Below, one piece after another: positions 14,354 to 21,410 of a stretch of 21,511 nucleotides of DNA. The position numbers and the translations under genes were made by a program. Position 1 is the first letter of the stretch. Every line of letters starts with the position of its first letter. The stretch lies in NCBI GenBank assembly GCA_900770185.1, contig CAAGJM010000026.1, positions 1 to 21,511 of the forward strand. The letters are read 5' to 3'. The notes below the pieces were generated by a model. It saw nothing but the letters and a program-made list of their open reading frames with translations, was not told the DNA's origin and ran no database searches. This DNA is from Clostridia bacterium (lineage in GTDB: Bacteria; Bacillota; Clostridia; Christensenellales; Borkfalkiaceae).

Positions 14354-15280
14354 TTAAAAAGCGGTTAGTTCTATAGCTTTGGCGGCGGCAAGCACGTCTA
14401 CTCTTAAAGATTCGGGCGACAGTACTTTAACCTTGCCCATAAAAGACATTATTTTTGCGGTAAGCGTTTTATCTATCGGAAGGCTTACCGACGCGCGGAC
14501 TAAGCCGTCTTTCGTGGCAAAAACTTTATCCACCCCGAGCCATTCTTCCAAATCGCTTCTCACTTCTTCGTCGGCGATAAGTTCAACTTGCTCGGTTTTA
14601 AGGTTGCCATACCATTCTTTAAGGGCGTTTTCTATATCCGCAACGGGCTTGCGCTCGAAAAATTCGTCAATCGTTTTAACCGCGGCAATGCGCCCGACCT
14701 TAAACAAGCGGAAAGTTTTTCGCAATCGGCAGTAAGCGTACACGTACCAAAGCCCTTGCTTTAAAACCATAATATGCGGCTCTACGGTCCTTTCGGTAAG
14801 CGTGCCGTCGCGGTCGCGATATTTAATTATAAGCGCACGCTTATCTTCGGTTGCGGCTTGCAAAATGCGCAAGGTGTTTTTAAAAGTCCCGTCGCTCGTC
14901 CAGGGACCGCCGTCGATGATAAAGTTGCCGACGGAAATATTGCGCTCGTCGTTCAAGTCTTTTCTCACTGCGCCGAGTTTATCTATAACCCTTAAAAGGG
15001 CGGCGGAGTGAAGTTCTTTGTTTACGCCGTTAAGCGCGTCGAGGGTAACGTCGCTTTCTTCTTTCGTCAAAAACGCGGACGGCAGGCGGAACGATTCGTA
15101 AACCGAGTATCCGCCGTTTCTGCCGCGCTCGTTATAAATAGGCACGCTTAAACTAAGCTCGTCAATATATCTGTATATGGACCTGAGCGACAGGTTGAAC
15201 CGTTCGGCAAGATATCTTGCCGTTACTTTTTTGCGCGATAGAAGTATAAACAAAATGTCAATCAACGTCTGGTATTTCAT
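14354..15280 (-). CDS. WYL-domain transcriptional regulator (HTH-WYL)
   Basis: The protein has 308 residues. The N-terminal winged helix (residues about 1-60) has TARYLAERFNLSLRSIYRYIDEL as its recognition region, followed by GRNGGYSVYESFRLPSAFLTKEE, typical of HTH_11/DeoR-type WYL proteins. The WYL domain (about 135-220) contains the signature GLWYVYAYCRLRKTFRLFKVGRI. A WCX-like C-terminal extension follows. Such proteins are ligand- or nucleic-acid-responsive regulators in stress, DNA damage and phage-defence loci. No target operon adjoins it here. The gene stands alone, bracketed by a tandem family A array at its 3' end and a tandem family B array at its 5' end. The ribosome site is weak (AAAGA). 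Confidence 0.88.
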   Translation of the reverse strand: MKYQTLIDILFILLSRKKVTARYLAERFNLSLRSIYRYIDELSLSVPIYNERGRNGGYSVYESFRLPSAFLTKEESDVTLDALNGVNKELHSAALLRVIDKLGAVRKDLNDERNISVGNFIIDGGPWTSDGTFKNTLRILQAATEDKRALIIKYRDRDGTLTERTVEPHIMVLKQGLWYVYAYCRLRKTFRLFKVGRIAAVKTIDEFFERKPVADIENALKEWYGNLKTEQVELIADEEVRSDLEEWLGVDKVFATKDGLVRASVSLPIDKTLTAKIMSFMGKVKVLSPESLRVDVLAAAKAIELTAF

Positions 15281-15310
15281 AATCTTATCTTTCGTGAATA
15301 AATTTAATCA

Positions 15311-15460
15311 GATTAAAATGCAAGGAGTTAAAAACTTGCTTGCAAGGGTTTTTAACTTCGCGGCGTTTCAATCTAAAAAGGCAAAACGTAAGTTTTGGTG
15401 AAACCCGTCAGGGTTTTAAAAGTTTTTGTTGTGAGACAAAAACATTATTTCTTAGATTAT
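15311..15460 (+). repeat. Structured repeat family B, copy B1
   Basis: This is the first unit of a tandem pair (period 144). The 5' hairpin pairs GTTAAAAA (15327-15334) with TTTTTAAC (15349-15356) and contains CTTGCTTGCAAGGG. A closing stem AATCTAA (15370-15376)/TTAGATT (15452-15458) encloses three hairpins: AAAAC-GTAA-GTTTT (15383-15396), AAACCC-GTCA-GGGTTT (15401-15416) and GTTTTTGT-TGTGAG-ACAAAAAC (15422-15443). The result is a four-way-junction-like fold with a GNRA tetraloop. Confidence 0.88.
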
Positions 15461-15609
15461 AATGCAAGGAGTTTTAAACTTGCTTGCAAGGGATTAAAAC
15501 TTCGCGGCGTTTCAATCTAAAAAGGCAAAAACGGTAGTTTTTGCTGAAACCCGTCAGGGTTTTAAAAGTTTTTGTTGTGAGACAAAAACATTATTTCTTA
15601 GATTATATT
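15461..15609 (+). repeat. Structured repeat family B, copy B2
   Basis: This is the second tandem unit. The 5' hairpin now pairs GTTTTAA (15471-15477) with TTAAAAC (15494-15500), a double-sided change from B1. The closing stem is AATCTAA (15514-15520)/TTAGATT (15598-15604). Inner hairpins are GCAAAAAC-GGTA-GTTTTTGC (15525-15544), AAACCC-GTCA-GGGTTT (15547-15562) and GTTTTTGT/ACAAAAAC (15568-15589). It lies just past the 3' end of murG (minus strand). Confidence 0.88.
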
Positions 15610-15654
15610 CAACTAAACCGTTATTGTCAATATTTGTAATTAAATTTGCTTATT

Positions 15655-16755
15655 TTACCCTTTTAATCTTGTTTTTGCGGAATTTATTAAAATATCGGCT
15701 ATTTTTTTGTTTGCGGGGGTAAAGTTTTTTTCGGTCATATTCTTAATGTAGTAGTCTTTATGAGAATAAAGGTCGAAAATTTTTCGGGTAAACTCGTTCG
15801 GCGTAAGGTCGTTTTGTTCTATGACCGCGGCAACGCTTAAACTTTTAAAATACCCGGCGTTTTCTATCTGATCCCCGCGCGAAGCGTTTTTCGGCAACGG
15901 TATAAAAAGAGCGGGTATTTTTAAACACATAAGCTCGAACGCGGTGTTCGACCCCGCGCGCGAAACGCAAACGCTTGCCGCCGCGTACGCAAAGCGCATA
16001 TCGGTAAATTCCGTTTCTTTAAACCCCGCTTTTTTAATTCCCGACAGGTTGTTTTTGCCGCAAATTAAAAGGACGTCAAACGTTTTTAAAAGTCCGTCAA
16101 GGCTCGACAGAACGAGTTTATTCAAGGCCGCCGCGCCAAGACTTCCGCCCGTTATCAAAAGAACGGGTTTTTCACCCGTAAAACCATACTTTTTAAGTCC
16201 TTCGCTTTTTGTTACGGCAAATAATTCTTCCCTTACGGGCGCGCCGACGTATTCGCCGTTTTTAGCCTTTTTTGAGGTCGGCAAAAAAGTCGTAAGAGTT
16301 TTTTCGGAAAACCGCGCGGCTATTTTATTCGCAAGCCCCATAGATAAGTCGCTTTCGTGAATAATTACGGGGATATGCAGTTTTTTTGCCGCTATCGTTA
16401 CCGGCAGCCCTACGAAGCCCCCTTTTGAAAACACTACGGCGGGGTTTAATTTTATAAGAATTTTTTTCGCGTCGATTACGCTTTTTTTGAGTTTGAACGG
16501 AATTTTGAGGTTTTTAACCGTCAAACCCCGTATAAGCTTAACCGTTTCAATCGGGTAGTAGGGGATATTTTCTTTTTCGACGGCGGCGCGTTCGAGCCCC
16601 GTAAACGAGCCGATATACGCAATATCGTCAAAATAATTTTTAAGATACGGAAGGACGGCGAAATGCGGCGTGCAATGCCCTAAAGTGCCTCCGCCAGTTA
16701 AAACTATCGTTTTGTTTGCTTTATCGCAAAAATTTGAGTTTTTATTGCTTACCAT
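15655..16755 (-). CDS. murG: MurG-type UDP-GlcNAc transferase (lipid II synthesis)
   Basis: This is a GT28 glycosyltransferase adding GlcNAc to lipid I at the inner membrane face. The protein has 366 residues. The N-terminal loop is GGGTLGHCTPHFAV (residues 21-34), differing from the usual GGTGGHxxP but keeping the His and Pro. KGGFVGLPV, HESDLSMGLANKIA and GGSLGA follow. The UDP-GlcNAc site is SRAGSNTAFEL (conserved Glu) and ASRGDQIENA (conserved Gln). It lies outside a dcw cluster, so it may be a second MurG-like paralogue; that cannot be settled from this window. No ribosome site precedes ATG 16755, and TATTAT lies 6 nt before it, suggesting leaderless translation. It is divergent from galE. 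Confidence 0.87.
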   Translation of the reverse strand: MVSNKNSNFCDKANKTIVLTGGGTLGHCTPHFAVLPYLKNYFDDIAYIGSFTGLERAAVEKENIPYYPIETVKLIRGLTVKNLKIPFKLKKSVIDAKKILIKLNPAVVFSKGGFVGLPVTIAAKKLHIPVIIHESDLSMGLANKIAARFSEKTLTTFLPTSKKAKNGEYVGAPVREELFAVTKSEGLKKYGFTGEKPVLLITGGSLGAAALNKLVLSSLDGLLKTFDVLLICGKNNLSGIKKAGFKETEFTDMRFAYAAASVCVSRAGSNTAFELMCLKIPALFIPLPKNASRGDQIENAGYFKSLSVAAVIEQNDLTPNEFTRKIFDLYSHKDYYIKNMTEKNFTPANKKIADILINSAKTRLKG

Positions 16756-16811
16756 ACTAAAATAATATGCCTTATTTGTAAAAAATTACATAATAACGGC
16801 GTAAAAAAACA

Positions 16812-16840
16812 TTTACATTTTATTGTACGGGTGCTAAAAT
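16812..16840 (+). promoter_or_regulatory. Promoter of galE
   Basis: TTTACA (16812-16817), 17 nt, TAAAAT (16835-16840), predicting a leader of about 87 nt before galE. Confidence 0.7.
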
Positions 16841-16879
16841 GTAATCGTAGGGAAAATATTTCTTGTCCCTGAACGTTAA

Positions 16880-16928
16880 GCGGCAAGTTTTAAGGCGGGT
16901 GCGCTGAAAAAGTTTTGCCGCAAAGGAG
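16880..16928 (+). promoter_or_regulatory. Leader hairpin abutting the galE ribosome binding site
   Basis: GCGGCAA (16880-16886) pairs with TTGCCGC (16915-16921). The stem ends at the base before AAAGGAG (16922-16928). The enclosed 28 nt include AAGGCGGGTGCGCTG. It could set ribosome accessibility; I do not recognise a known riboswitch. Confidence 0.45.
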
Positions 16929-16933
16929 AATTT

Positions 16934-17956
16934 ATGAGCACTATTTTAGTTACCGGCGGTGCGGGGTATATCGGTTCGCACACCGTTATCGAACTTATCA
17001 AAGCGGGTTACGACGCAGTCATCGTTGACAACCTTTATAACAGCAAAAAAGAAGCGGTTAAAAGGGTAGAGCAAATCGTCGGGAAGAAAGTCCCCTTATA
17101 CGTTGCCGATATTCTGGATAAAGATGCGCTCCGCAAAATCTTCACCGAAAATAAAATCGACGCGGTTATAAACTTTGCGGGCTATAAAGCGGTGGGCGAA
17201 AGCGTAAGAAAGCCTATCGAATATTATCACAACAACATCGGCGGGCTTATTTCGCTTATCGAGGGAATGCGCGAATTCAACTGCAAAAATTTGGTGTTCT
17301 CGTCTTCCGCAACCGTTTACGGAGACCCCGCAAGCGTTCCCATTAAAGAAGACTTCCCGTTATCGACCACTAACCCCTACGGCAGCACCAAACTGTTTAT
17401 AGAATATATTTTAAAAGACCTAGAAAAAGCCGACCCCGAATGGAACATTGCCATATTAAGGTACTTTAACCCCGTCGGCGCGCACGAGTCCGGGCTTATC
17501 GGCGAAGACCCCAACGGCATCCCCAACAACCTTTGCCCGTATATAACGAAGGTTATTATCGGTAAACTTCCGAAGGTTAACGTGTTCGGCGGAGATTATC
17601 CTACCCCCGACGGAACGGGCGTAAGAGATTACATTCACGTCGTAGACTTAGCCGTCGGCCACGTGCTTGCGGTTAAAAAACTGCTCGACAAATCGGGACT
17701 TTACGTCGTCAATTTAGGAACGGGCAGGGGATACAGCGTCCTTGAAGTTATAAAGGCGTTTTCTAAAGCGGCGGGGAGAGATATCCCCTACGAAATAGTC
17801 GCACGCCGCCCCGGCGACATTGCCGAATGCTACGCGGACACCGCTTTAGCCGAAAAAATGCTCGGCTTTAAAGCTACCAGAACCATCGACGATATGTGCC
17901 GTGACGCGCTCAACTGGCAACTTAAAAACCCCGATGGTTACGGCGATAAGGAATAA
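16934..17956 (+). CDS. galE: UDP-glucose 4-epimerase
   Basis: This NAD-dependent short-chain dehydrogenase interconverts UDP-Glc and UDP-Gal (or UDP-GlcNAc and UDP-GalNAc) and supplies sugars for envelope polysaccharides. The 340-residue protein is of normal length. The NAD-binding GGAGYIGSH lies at residues 8-16, VDNL follows, and FSSSATVYGD provides the catalytic Ser/Thr. The YxxxK pair is in NPYGSTK. RYFNPVGAHESGLIGEDP, GTGVRDYIHVVDLA and RRPGDIAECYAD match GalE closely. The start is fixed by AAAGGAG 5 nt upstream. It is monocistronic, has a structured leader and is followed by family B repeats and a terminator. Confidence 0.97.
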   Translation: MSTILVTGGAGYIGSHTVIELIKAGYDAVIVDNLYNSKKEAVKRVEQIVGKKVPLYVADILDKDALRKIFTENKIDAVINFAGYKAVGESVRKPIEYYHNNIGGLISLIEGMREFNCKNLVFSSSATVYGDPASVPIKEDFPLSTTNPYGSTKLFIEYILKDLEKADPEWNIAILRYFNPVGAHESGLIGEDPNGIPNNLCPYITKVIIGKLPKVNVFGGDYPTPDGTGVRDYIHVVDLAVGHVLAVKKLLDKSGLYVVNLGTGRGYSVLEVIKAFSKAAGRDIPYEIVARRPGDIAECYADTALAEKMLGFKATRTIDDMCRDALNWQLKNPDGYGDKE

Positions 17957-17958
17957 AA

Positions 17959-18104
17959 ATACAAGAAGTTAAAAACTTGCTTGCAAGGGATTAAAACTTC
18001 GCCGTATTTCAAACAAGAAGGTAAAAACGCAAGTTTTTGCATAAACCCGCAAGGGTTTTAAAAGTTTTTATCGTAAGACAAAACTTTTCTTCTTATAGTT
18101 CATA
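17959..18104 (+). repeat. Structured repeat family B, copy B3
   Basis: It starts 3 bp after the galE stop. The 5' domain has the CTTGCTTGCAAGGG core. The closing stem is now AAGAAG (18015-18020)/CTTCTT (18089-18094), replacing AATCTAA/TTAGATT of B1 and B2. Inner hairpins are AAAAAC-GCAA-GTTTTT (18023-18038) and AAACCC-GCAA-GGGTTT (18043-18058), both with GNRA tetraloops, plus a third built on AGTTTT/AAAACT. Confidence 0.85.
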
Positions 18105-18263
18105 ATAACGGATGTTTTATCTGAAAGCGCGCGAAGCGCATTTTCAAGGAAAACAGATGTTTTTTCAAACAAGAAGGTAAAAACGCAAGTTTTTGCATAA
18201 ACCCGCAAGGGTTTTAAAGATTTTGCCGAACGGCAAAAGATTTACTTCTTATAGTTTATATTT
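18105..18263 (+). repeat. Structured repeat family B, copy B4 with a different 5' domain
   Basis: The 3' part repeats B3: AAGAAG (18171-18176)/CTTCTT (18245-18250), AAAAAC-GCAA-GTTTTT (18179-18194) and AAACCC-GCAA-GGGTTT (18199-18214). Its third hairpin is TTTTGCC-GAAC-GGCAAAA (18221-18238), unlike the other copies in sequence but equal in shape. The CTTGCTTGCAAGGG domain is replaced by a hairpin ATCTG...CAGAT enclosing GCGC-GCGAA-GCGC (about 18118-18157). Confidence 0.8.
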
Positions 18264-18273
18264 TGTAAAACAT

Positions 18274-18302
18274 AAAAGGCTCGACTTTCGGTCGAGCCTT
18301 TT
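18274..18302. terminator. Bidirectional intrinsic terminator
   Basis: AAAAGGCTCGAC (18274-18285) and GTCGAGCCTTTT (18291-18302) form a perfect 12-bp stem around TTTCG. It serves the ABC operon (minus strand), whose permease stop is at 18333, and can also stop plus-strand transcription from galE. Confidence 0.88.
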
Positions 18303-18332
18303 ATAATATCTGCCTATATTCGTTAAGAATTT

Positions 18333-20195
18333 TTATTCTACCGCTTTCAGGCTTTCGTTCATTTTGGTTTTTACTATTTTCGGTCTTAATATCAGCGTTA
18401 CGAGAAGTGTAAACACGAATACGACGACCGGCACGAGCAGCCACATAAACCAACTTACGTCGCCGACCGTTCCGGAGCCTATCGTTTTAAAAACGAGCGT
18501 CGCAAGACCTATTCCCGTGGGATATCCGACGATAATCCCCAAAAACACGCTGATATATATTTCGCGATAAATATAACCGCAAATTTCGCCGTCGTGATAT
18601 CCAAGCACCATAAGCGTCGCTATTTCCCGTTCTCTTTCGATTATATTTATGGTCGTAAGCGTGTTTATCACCACGGCGGTCAGAAGTCCCGCAAAAATAA
18701 CCACGACCACCGCTATTCCGATAATCGCAGGCGAGCCGAAGTCGTCGAACAGGCACATATCGAGAAGGGATAGCCCCGCAAACACAAGTCCCGCCGAAAC
18801 GGCAACGGATACAAGCATCATAAAAAACCGCGTTTTATACCTAAATACGTTTCTCATCGAGGATTTATACTTAAATGAAAGCCGTTTCCAGATAAACGGG
18901 ATTTTTTCAAGTAAAATTCTCCTTCCTTTTTTCGGCGGTTTCGGTCGTAAAAGGTCGGCGGGGGCGTTATTCGCAAGCCGTATCCCGATGGAGAATACCG
19001 CAATCAACGTAACCGCGATAATTACGCCCAGCGATAAAAAGTAATAACTCGGATTGACCACCACCGATATCGGCGGCATAGCGTAACTGTAACTGAAAGT
19101 GAAGCATATCAGCCACGAAACGCCGTATCCGACAAAAAAACCTATGCCTCCGCCTGCCGCCAGCGCGACGAGCGCAAAGAAAACGTACCTTACGACTATA
19201 CTTACCGAGCCGTATCCGAGCGTTTTCAGACAAGCGATTTGCGAACGCTCCTCATCCATAAGCCGCATCATAGACGATAACACGACTAAAAGCGTCACGG
19301 CAATAAAAAGCACCATTAAAATATTGCCTATTCCGCGTACTTTGTCTGCGCTTGCGATAACCGATTTGAAACTGTAATTGTCATAAAGAGTAATTATACG
19401 TGCGTCTTCGCCTAAAAGTAGGGTCAACTCGATTTTTTCTTTTTCGACGTGTTTTTCGTAACCCGAGGAAAAGGATTTAAATAAATTACGGTTTTCCGCT
19501 TTTATATAAAGGTCGCCTTTCGGCAGAAAATCGCAGATTTTTGTCGGACAGTATAAAATGTTTTCGAGTAAATCGAGTTTGTTTATTTCCGTCATGTTAT
19601 CGGGAATTTCGGTGTCTTGCGGGTTGTTATAACTCGGCTCTCCGTCTTTACCGAACGTCAGCGGACTTTTAACTATTCCTTTAATCGTAACGTTGATTTT
19701 ATACGGGAACGGCAAGTTAAGTGCGGACGCAAGATCTATTTCCGCTTTATCGCCGACGGAGTATCCCTTTATTACGTTATCCTTTACTTCGGCGTAAACG
19801 CAATTTTCGTCGTCGTTCGTAATCTTTTCGCCTTCGACGAGTTCTAACTCGTTGATGCCGTTATTTTCAAGGTCGAGAAAATAAAGCCTTAGCGATCTCT
19901 TTTCGCACGTCGGTATATCGAAAGACATCCCCGTTTCTACGTTTTTTTCGCCGTAACGGCTTTTTACCGCGGAAATTTGCTCGTCGGTAAAACCGCCCGT
20001 CTTACTTTTCACGATAAAATCGCTTACGTTTTGTTTTGTATAATAGCTCGCTATGCTGTCCTTTATCATATCGGCCGGCGAGCCGATTCCCGATATAAAA
20101 CCTATCGAGATAAGAACGATGCCTATAAGAGAAAGAAGCCGTATAAGATGTTTTTTGAACATTCTGCGGACTGTTTTAAGGTATGTTTTCACCAC
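18333..20195 (-). CDS. ABC transporter permease, FtsX/MacB type with two FtsX domains
   Basis: This is a 620-residue integral membrane subunit. TM1 is at residues about 18-38, followed by a large extracytoplasmic region to about 280. The first FtsX domain has membrane segments near 288-312, 333-362 and 385-410. A basic linker (RPKPPKKGRR) and a pre-TM coupling segment (RNVFRYKTRFFMM) lead to the second set of segments near 459-482, 490-515, 545-575 and 585-608. The motif ERSQIACLKTLGYG and its second copy EREIATLMVLGYHDGEI are the FtsX coupling helices that contact the ATPase. The family exports peptides, lipids or lipoproteins or acts mechanically; the substrate is not identifiable. The GTG start at 20195 overlaps the ATPase stop, with GAGGAG upstream. 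Confidence 0.92.
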   Translation of the reverse strand: MVKTYLKTVRRMFKKHLIRLLSLIGIVLISIGFISGIGSPADMIKDSIASYYTKQNVSDFIVKSKTGGFTDEQISAVKSRYGEKNVETGMSFDIPTCEKRSLRLYFLDLENNGINELELVEGEKITNDDENCVYAEVKDNVIKGYSVGDKAEIDLASALNLPFPYKINVTIKGIVKSPLTFGKDGEPSYNNPQDTEIPDNMTEINKLDLLENILYCPTKICDFLPKGDLYIKAENRNLFKSFSSGYEKHVEKEKIELTLLLGEDARIITLYDNYSFKSVIASADKVRGIGNILMVLFIAVTLLVVLSSMMRLMDEERSQIACLKTLGYGSVSIVVRYVFFALVALAAGGGIGFFVGYGVSWLICFTFSYSYAMPPISVVVNPSYYFLSLGVIIAVTLIAVFSIGIRLANNAPADLLRPKPPKKGRRILLEKIPFIWKRLSFKYKSSMRNVFRYKTRFFMMLVSVAVSAGLVFAGLSLLDMCLFDDFGSPAIIGIAVVVVIFAGLLTAVVINTLTTINIIEREREIATLMVLGYHDGEICGYIYREIYISVFLGIIVGYPTGIGLATLVFKTIGSGTVGDVSWFMWLLVPVVVFVFTLLVTLILRPKIVKTKMNESLKAVE

Positions 20196-20890
20196 TCTAT
20201 CTCCTCAACCGATTTAGGGTTATCGTTTGTTTCGATATTTTCTATTCTTCCGCTCTTTATCTTTATCACTTTATCCGCCATATCTTTAAGCGCGGCGTTA
20301 TGCGTTACGATAATGACAAGTTTTTTTCGTTCGCGGGACAAATCCTGTAAAAGCTTCAGTATCTTTTTGCCGGTAACGTAATCGAGCGCGCCTGTCGGCT
20401 CGTCGCATAGTATCAACTTCGGGTTTTTGGCAATCGCGCGGGCGATGGAAACTCTTTGCTGCTCTCCTCCCGAAAGCTCTGCGGGAAAGTTATCGAGCCT
20501 ATCGCCGAGCCCTACCGATTTAAGAACGGTTTCGGGGTCGAGATGGTTATCGCATATTTCAACGGCTATTTCAACGTTTTCAAGCGCGGTAAGGTTAGGC
20601 ATCAGATTATAGAACTGGAAAACAAAACCTACGTCGCGACGTCGATAGTCGGTCAGTTGTTTTTTGTTGAATGAAGTTATATTTTTCCCATCAAGATCGA
20701 TTTCGCCGTCCGTTGCCGCGTCCATTCCCCCCAAAAGGTTCAGGAGGGTTGTTTTTCCTGCGCCCGACGCGCCGAGAATTACTACGAATTCGCCTTCGTT
20801 CAAATCGAACGAAACGTCTTCTACGGCGGGTACGGTCAAAGAACCGGTATGATATACTTTTCTTACGTTTTTCAGAGATAATAATTTCAT
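20189..20890 (-). CDS. ABC transporter ATP-binding protein, MacB/LolD family
   Basis: This 233-residue nucleotide-binding subunit partners the downstream FtsX-type permease. Walker A GASGAGKT is at residues 40-47, FVFQFYNLMPNLTALENV holds the Q-loop, LSGGEQQRVSIARAIA is the signature motif, LILCDEPTGALD is Walker B and the D-loop, and VTHN is the switch His. The QFYNLMP and LTALENVEIA segments are typical of the LolD/MacB group. It overlaps the permease gene by a few bases, so the two are co-translated. The start is supported by AAGGAG 6 nt upstream. No sensor kinase or response regulator adjoins it, unlike many antimicrobial-peptide exporters. Confidence 0.95.
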   Translation of the reverse strand: MKLLSLKNVRKVYHTGSLTVPAVEDVSFDLNEGEFVVILGASGAGKTTLLNLLGGMDAATDGEIDLDGKNITSFNKKQLTDYRRRDVGFVFQFYNLMPNLTALENVEIAVEICDNHLDPETVLKSVGLGDRLDNFPAELSGGEQQRVSIARAIAKNPKLILCDEPTGALDYVTGKKILKLLQDLSRERKKLVIIVTHNAALKDMADKVIKIKSGRIENIETNDNPKSVEEIEW

Positions 20891-20948
20891 AAATCGCTCC
20901 TTTTTTATAATCTTTTTATCAACGGGATACTATTTTGTCGTTTTTGCT

Positions 20949-21008
20949 CTTCTTGTTTGAAATACTGCGAAGTTTTAATCCCTTGCAAGCAAGTTTAAAA
21001 CTTCTTAT
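20949..21008 (-). repeat. Structured repeat family B, copy B5 (5' domain only)
   Basis: Read on the minus strand it matches the 5' domain of B2 and B3: AAGAAG, GTTTTAA/TTAAAAC stem (21001-20995 with 20978-20972), CTTGCTTGCAAGGG, then CAAACAAGAAG, where similarity stops. The three-hairpin part is missing. It lies about 60 bp upstream of the ABC operon start in the same orientation and could be in its leader. Confidence 0.8.
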
Positions 21009-21062
21009 ATTATCATTATAATATTTGAACGGGAAGTTATCAAGCGGATTTACAAAAAGAAA

Positions 21063-21087
21063 CCCGCGACCGTCGTGACGTCGCGGG
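21063..21087 (-). terminator. Hairpin with T-rich tail on the minus strand
   Basis: CCCGCGAC (21063-21070) pairs with GTCGCGGG (21080-21087). On the minus strand the stem is followed by TTTCTTTTTG, a plausible intrinsic terminator for something transcribed leftward from beyond the window. Confidence 0.5.
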
Positions 21088-21136
21088 CGTTGCCGCTACG
21101 AGAAGTGTAAGTTAATAACTAACACGCTTTACATAT

Positions 21137-21388
21137 AGCCGTCTTCCCCCTTTAACAAGTGGGCAAAGACAATGTAAAGTCAAGCGCGCTTCCGCGGAGA
21201 TTCTTCGTTTCACTCAGAATGACAGTAAAATAATCCACCCGCTACCCGCTAATAACTAACCACTGCTTGTCATATTGAGCGTTAGCGAAATATCCCGCGG
21301 AAGCGAACGCGGAAGTTAAATACGGGCGGGAATTATAGAACTCAAAAACTTAAAGTAGGGCGGGGGCTTGCTCCCGCCGCTGTTTATG
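21137..21388. repeat. Family C long repeat unit, second copy
   Basis: It is nearly identical to 8506-8700 and then to 8240-8318. It runs from GCCGTCTTCCCCC through ACTCAGAATGACAG, ATTGAGCGTTAGCGAAATAT and CGCGGAAGCGAACGCG to the REP palindrome GGCGGG/CCCGCC (21359-21378). It therefore joins modules that sit apart in the 8.1-8.7 kb block. No gene is visible between 20891 and the window end. Confidence 0.88.
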
Positions 21389-21410
21389 CGGATAATTTTT
21401 ATATAGAATC

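Noticed and set aside
14354..15280. WYL regulator as part of an anti-phage defence island
   Set aside because: No nuclease, helicase, methyltransferase or other defence gene lies within several kilobases. The neighbours are wall, tRNA and transport genes.
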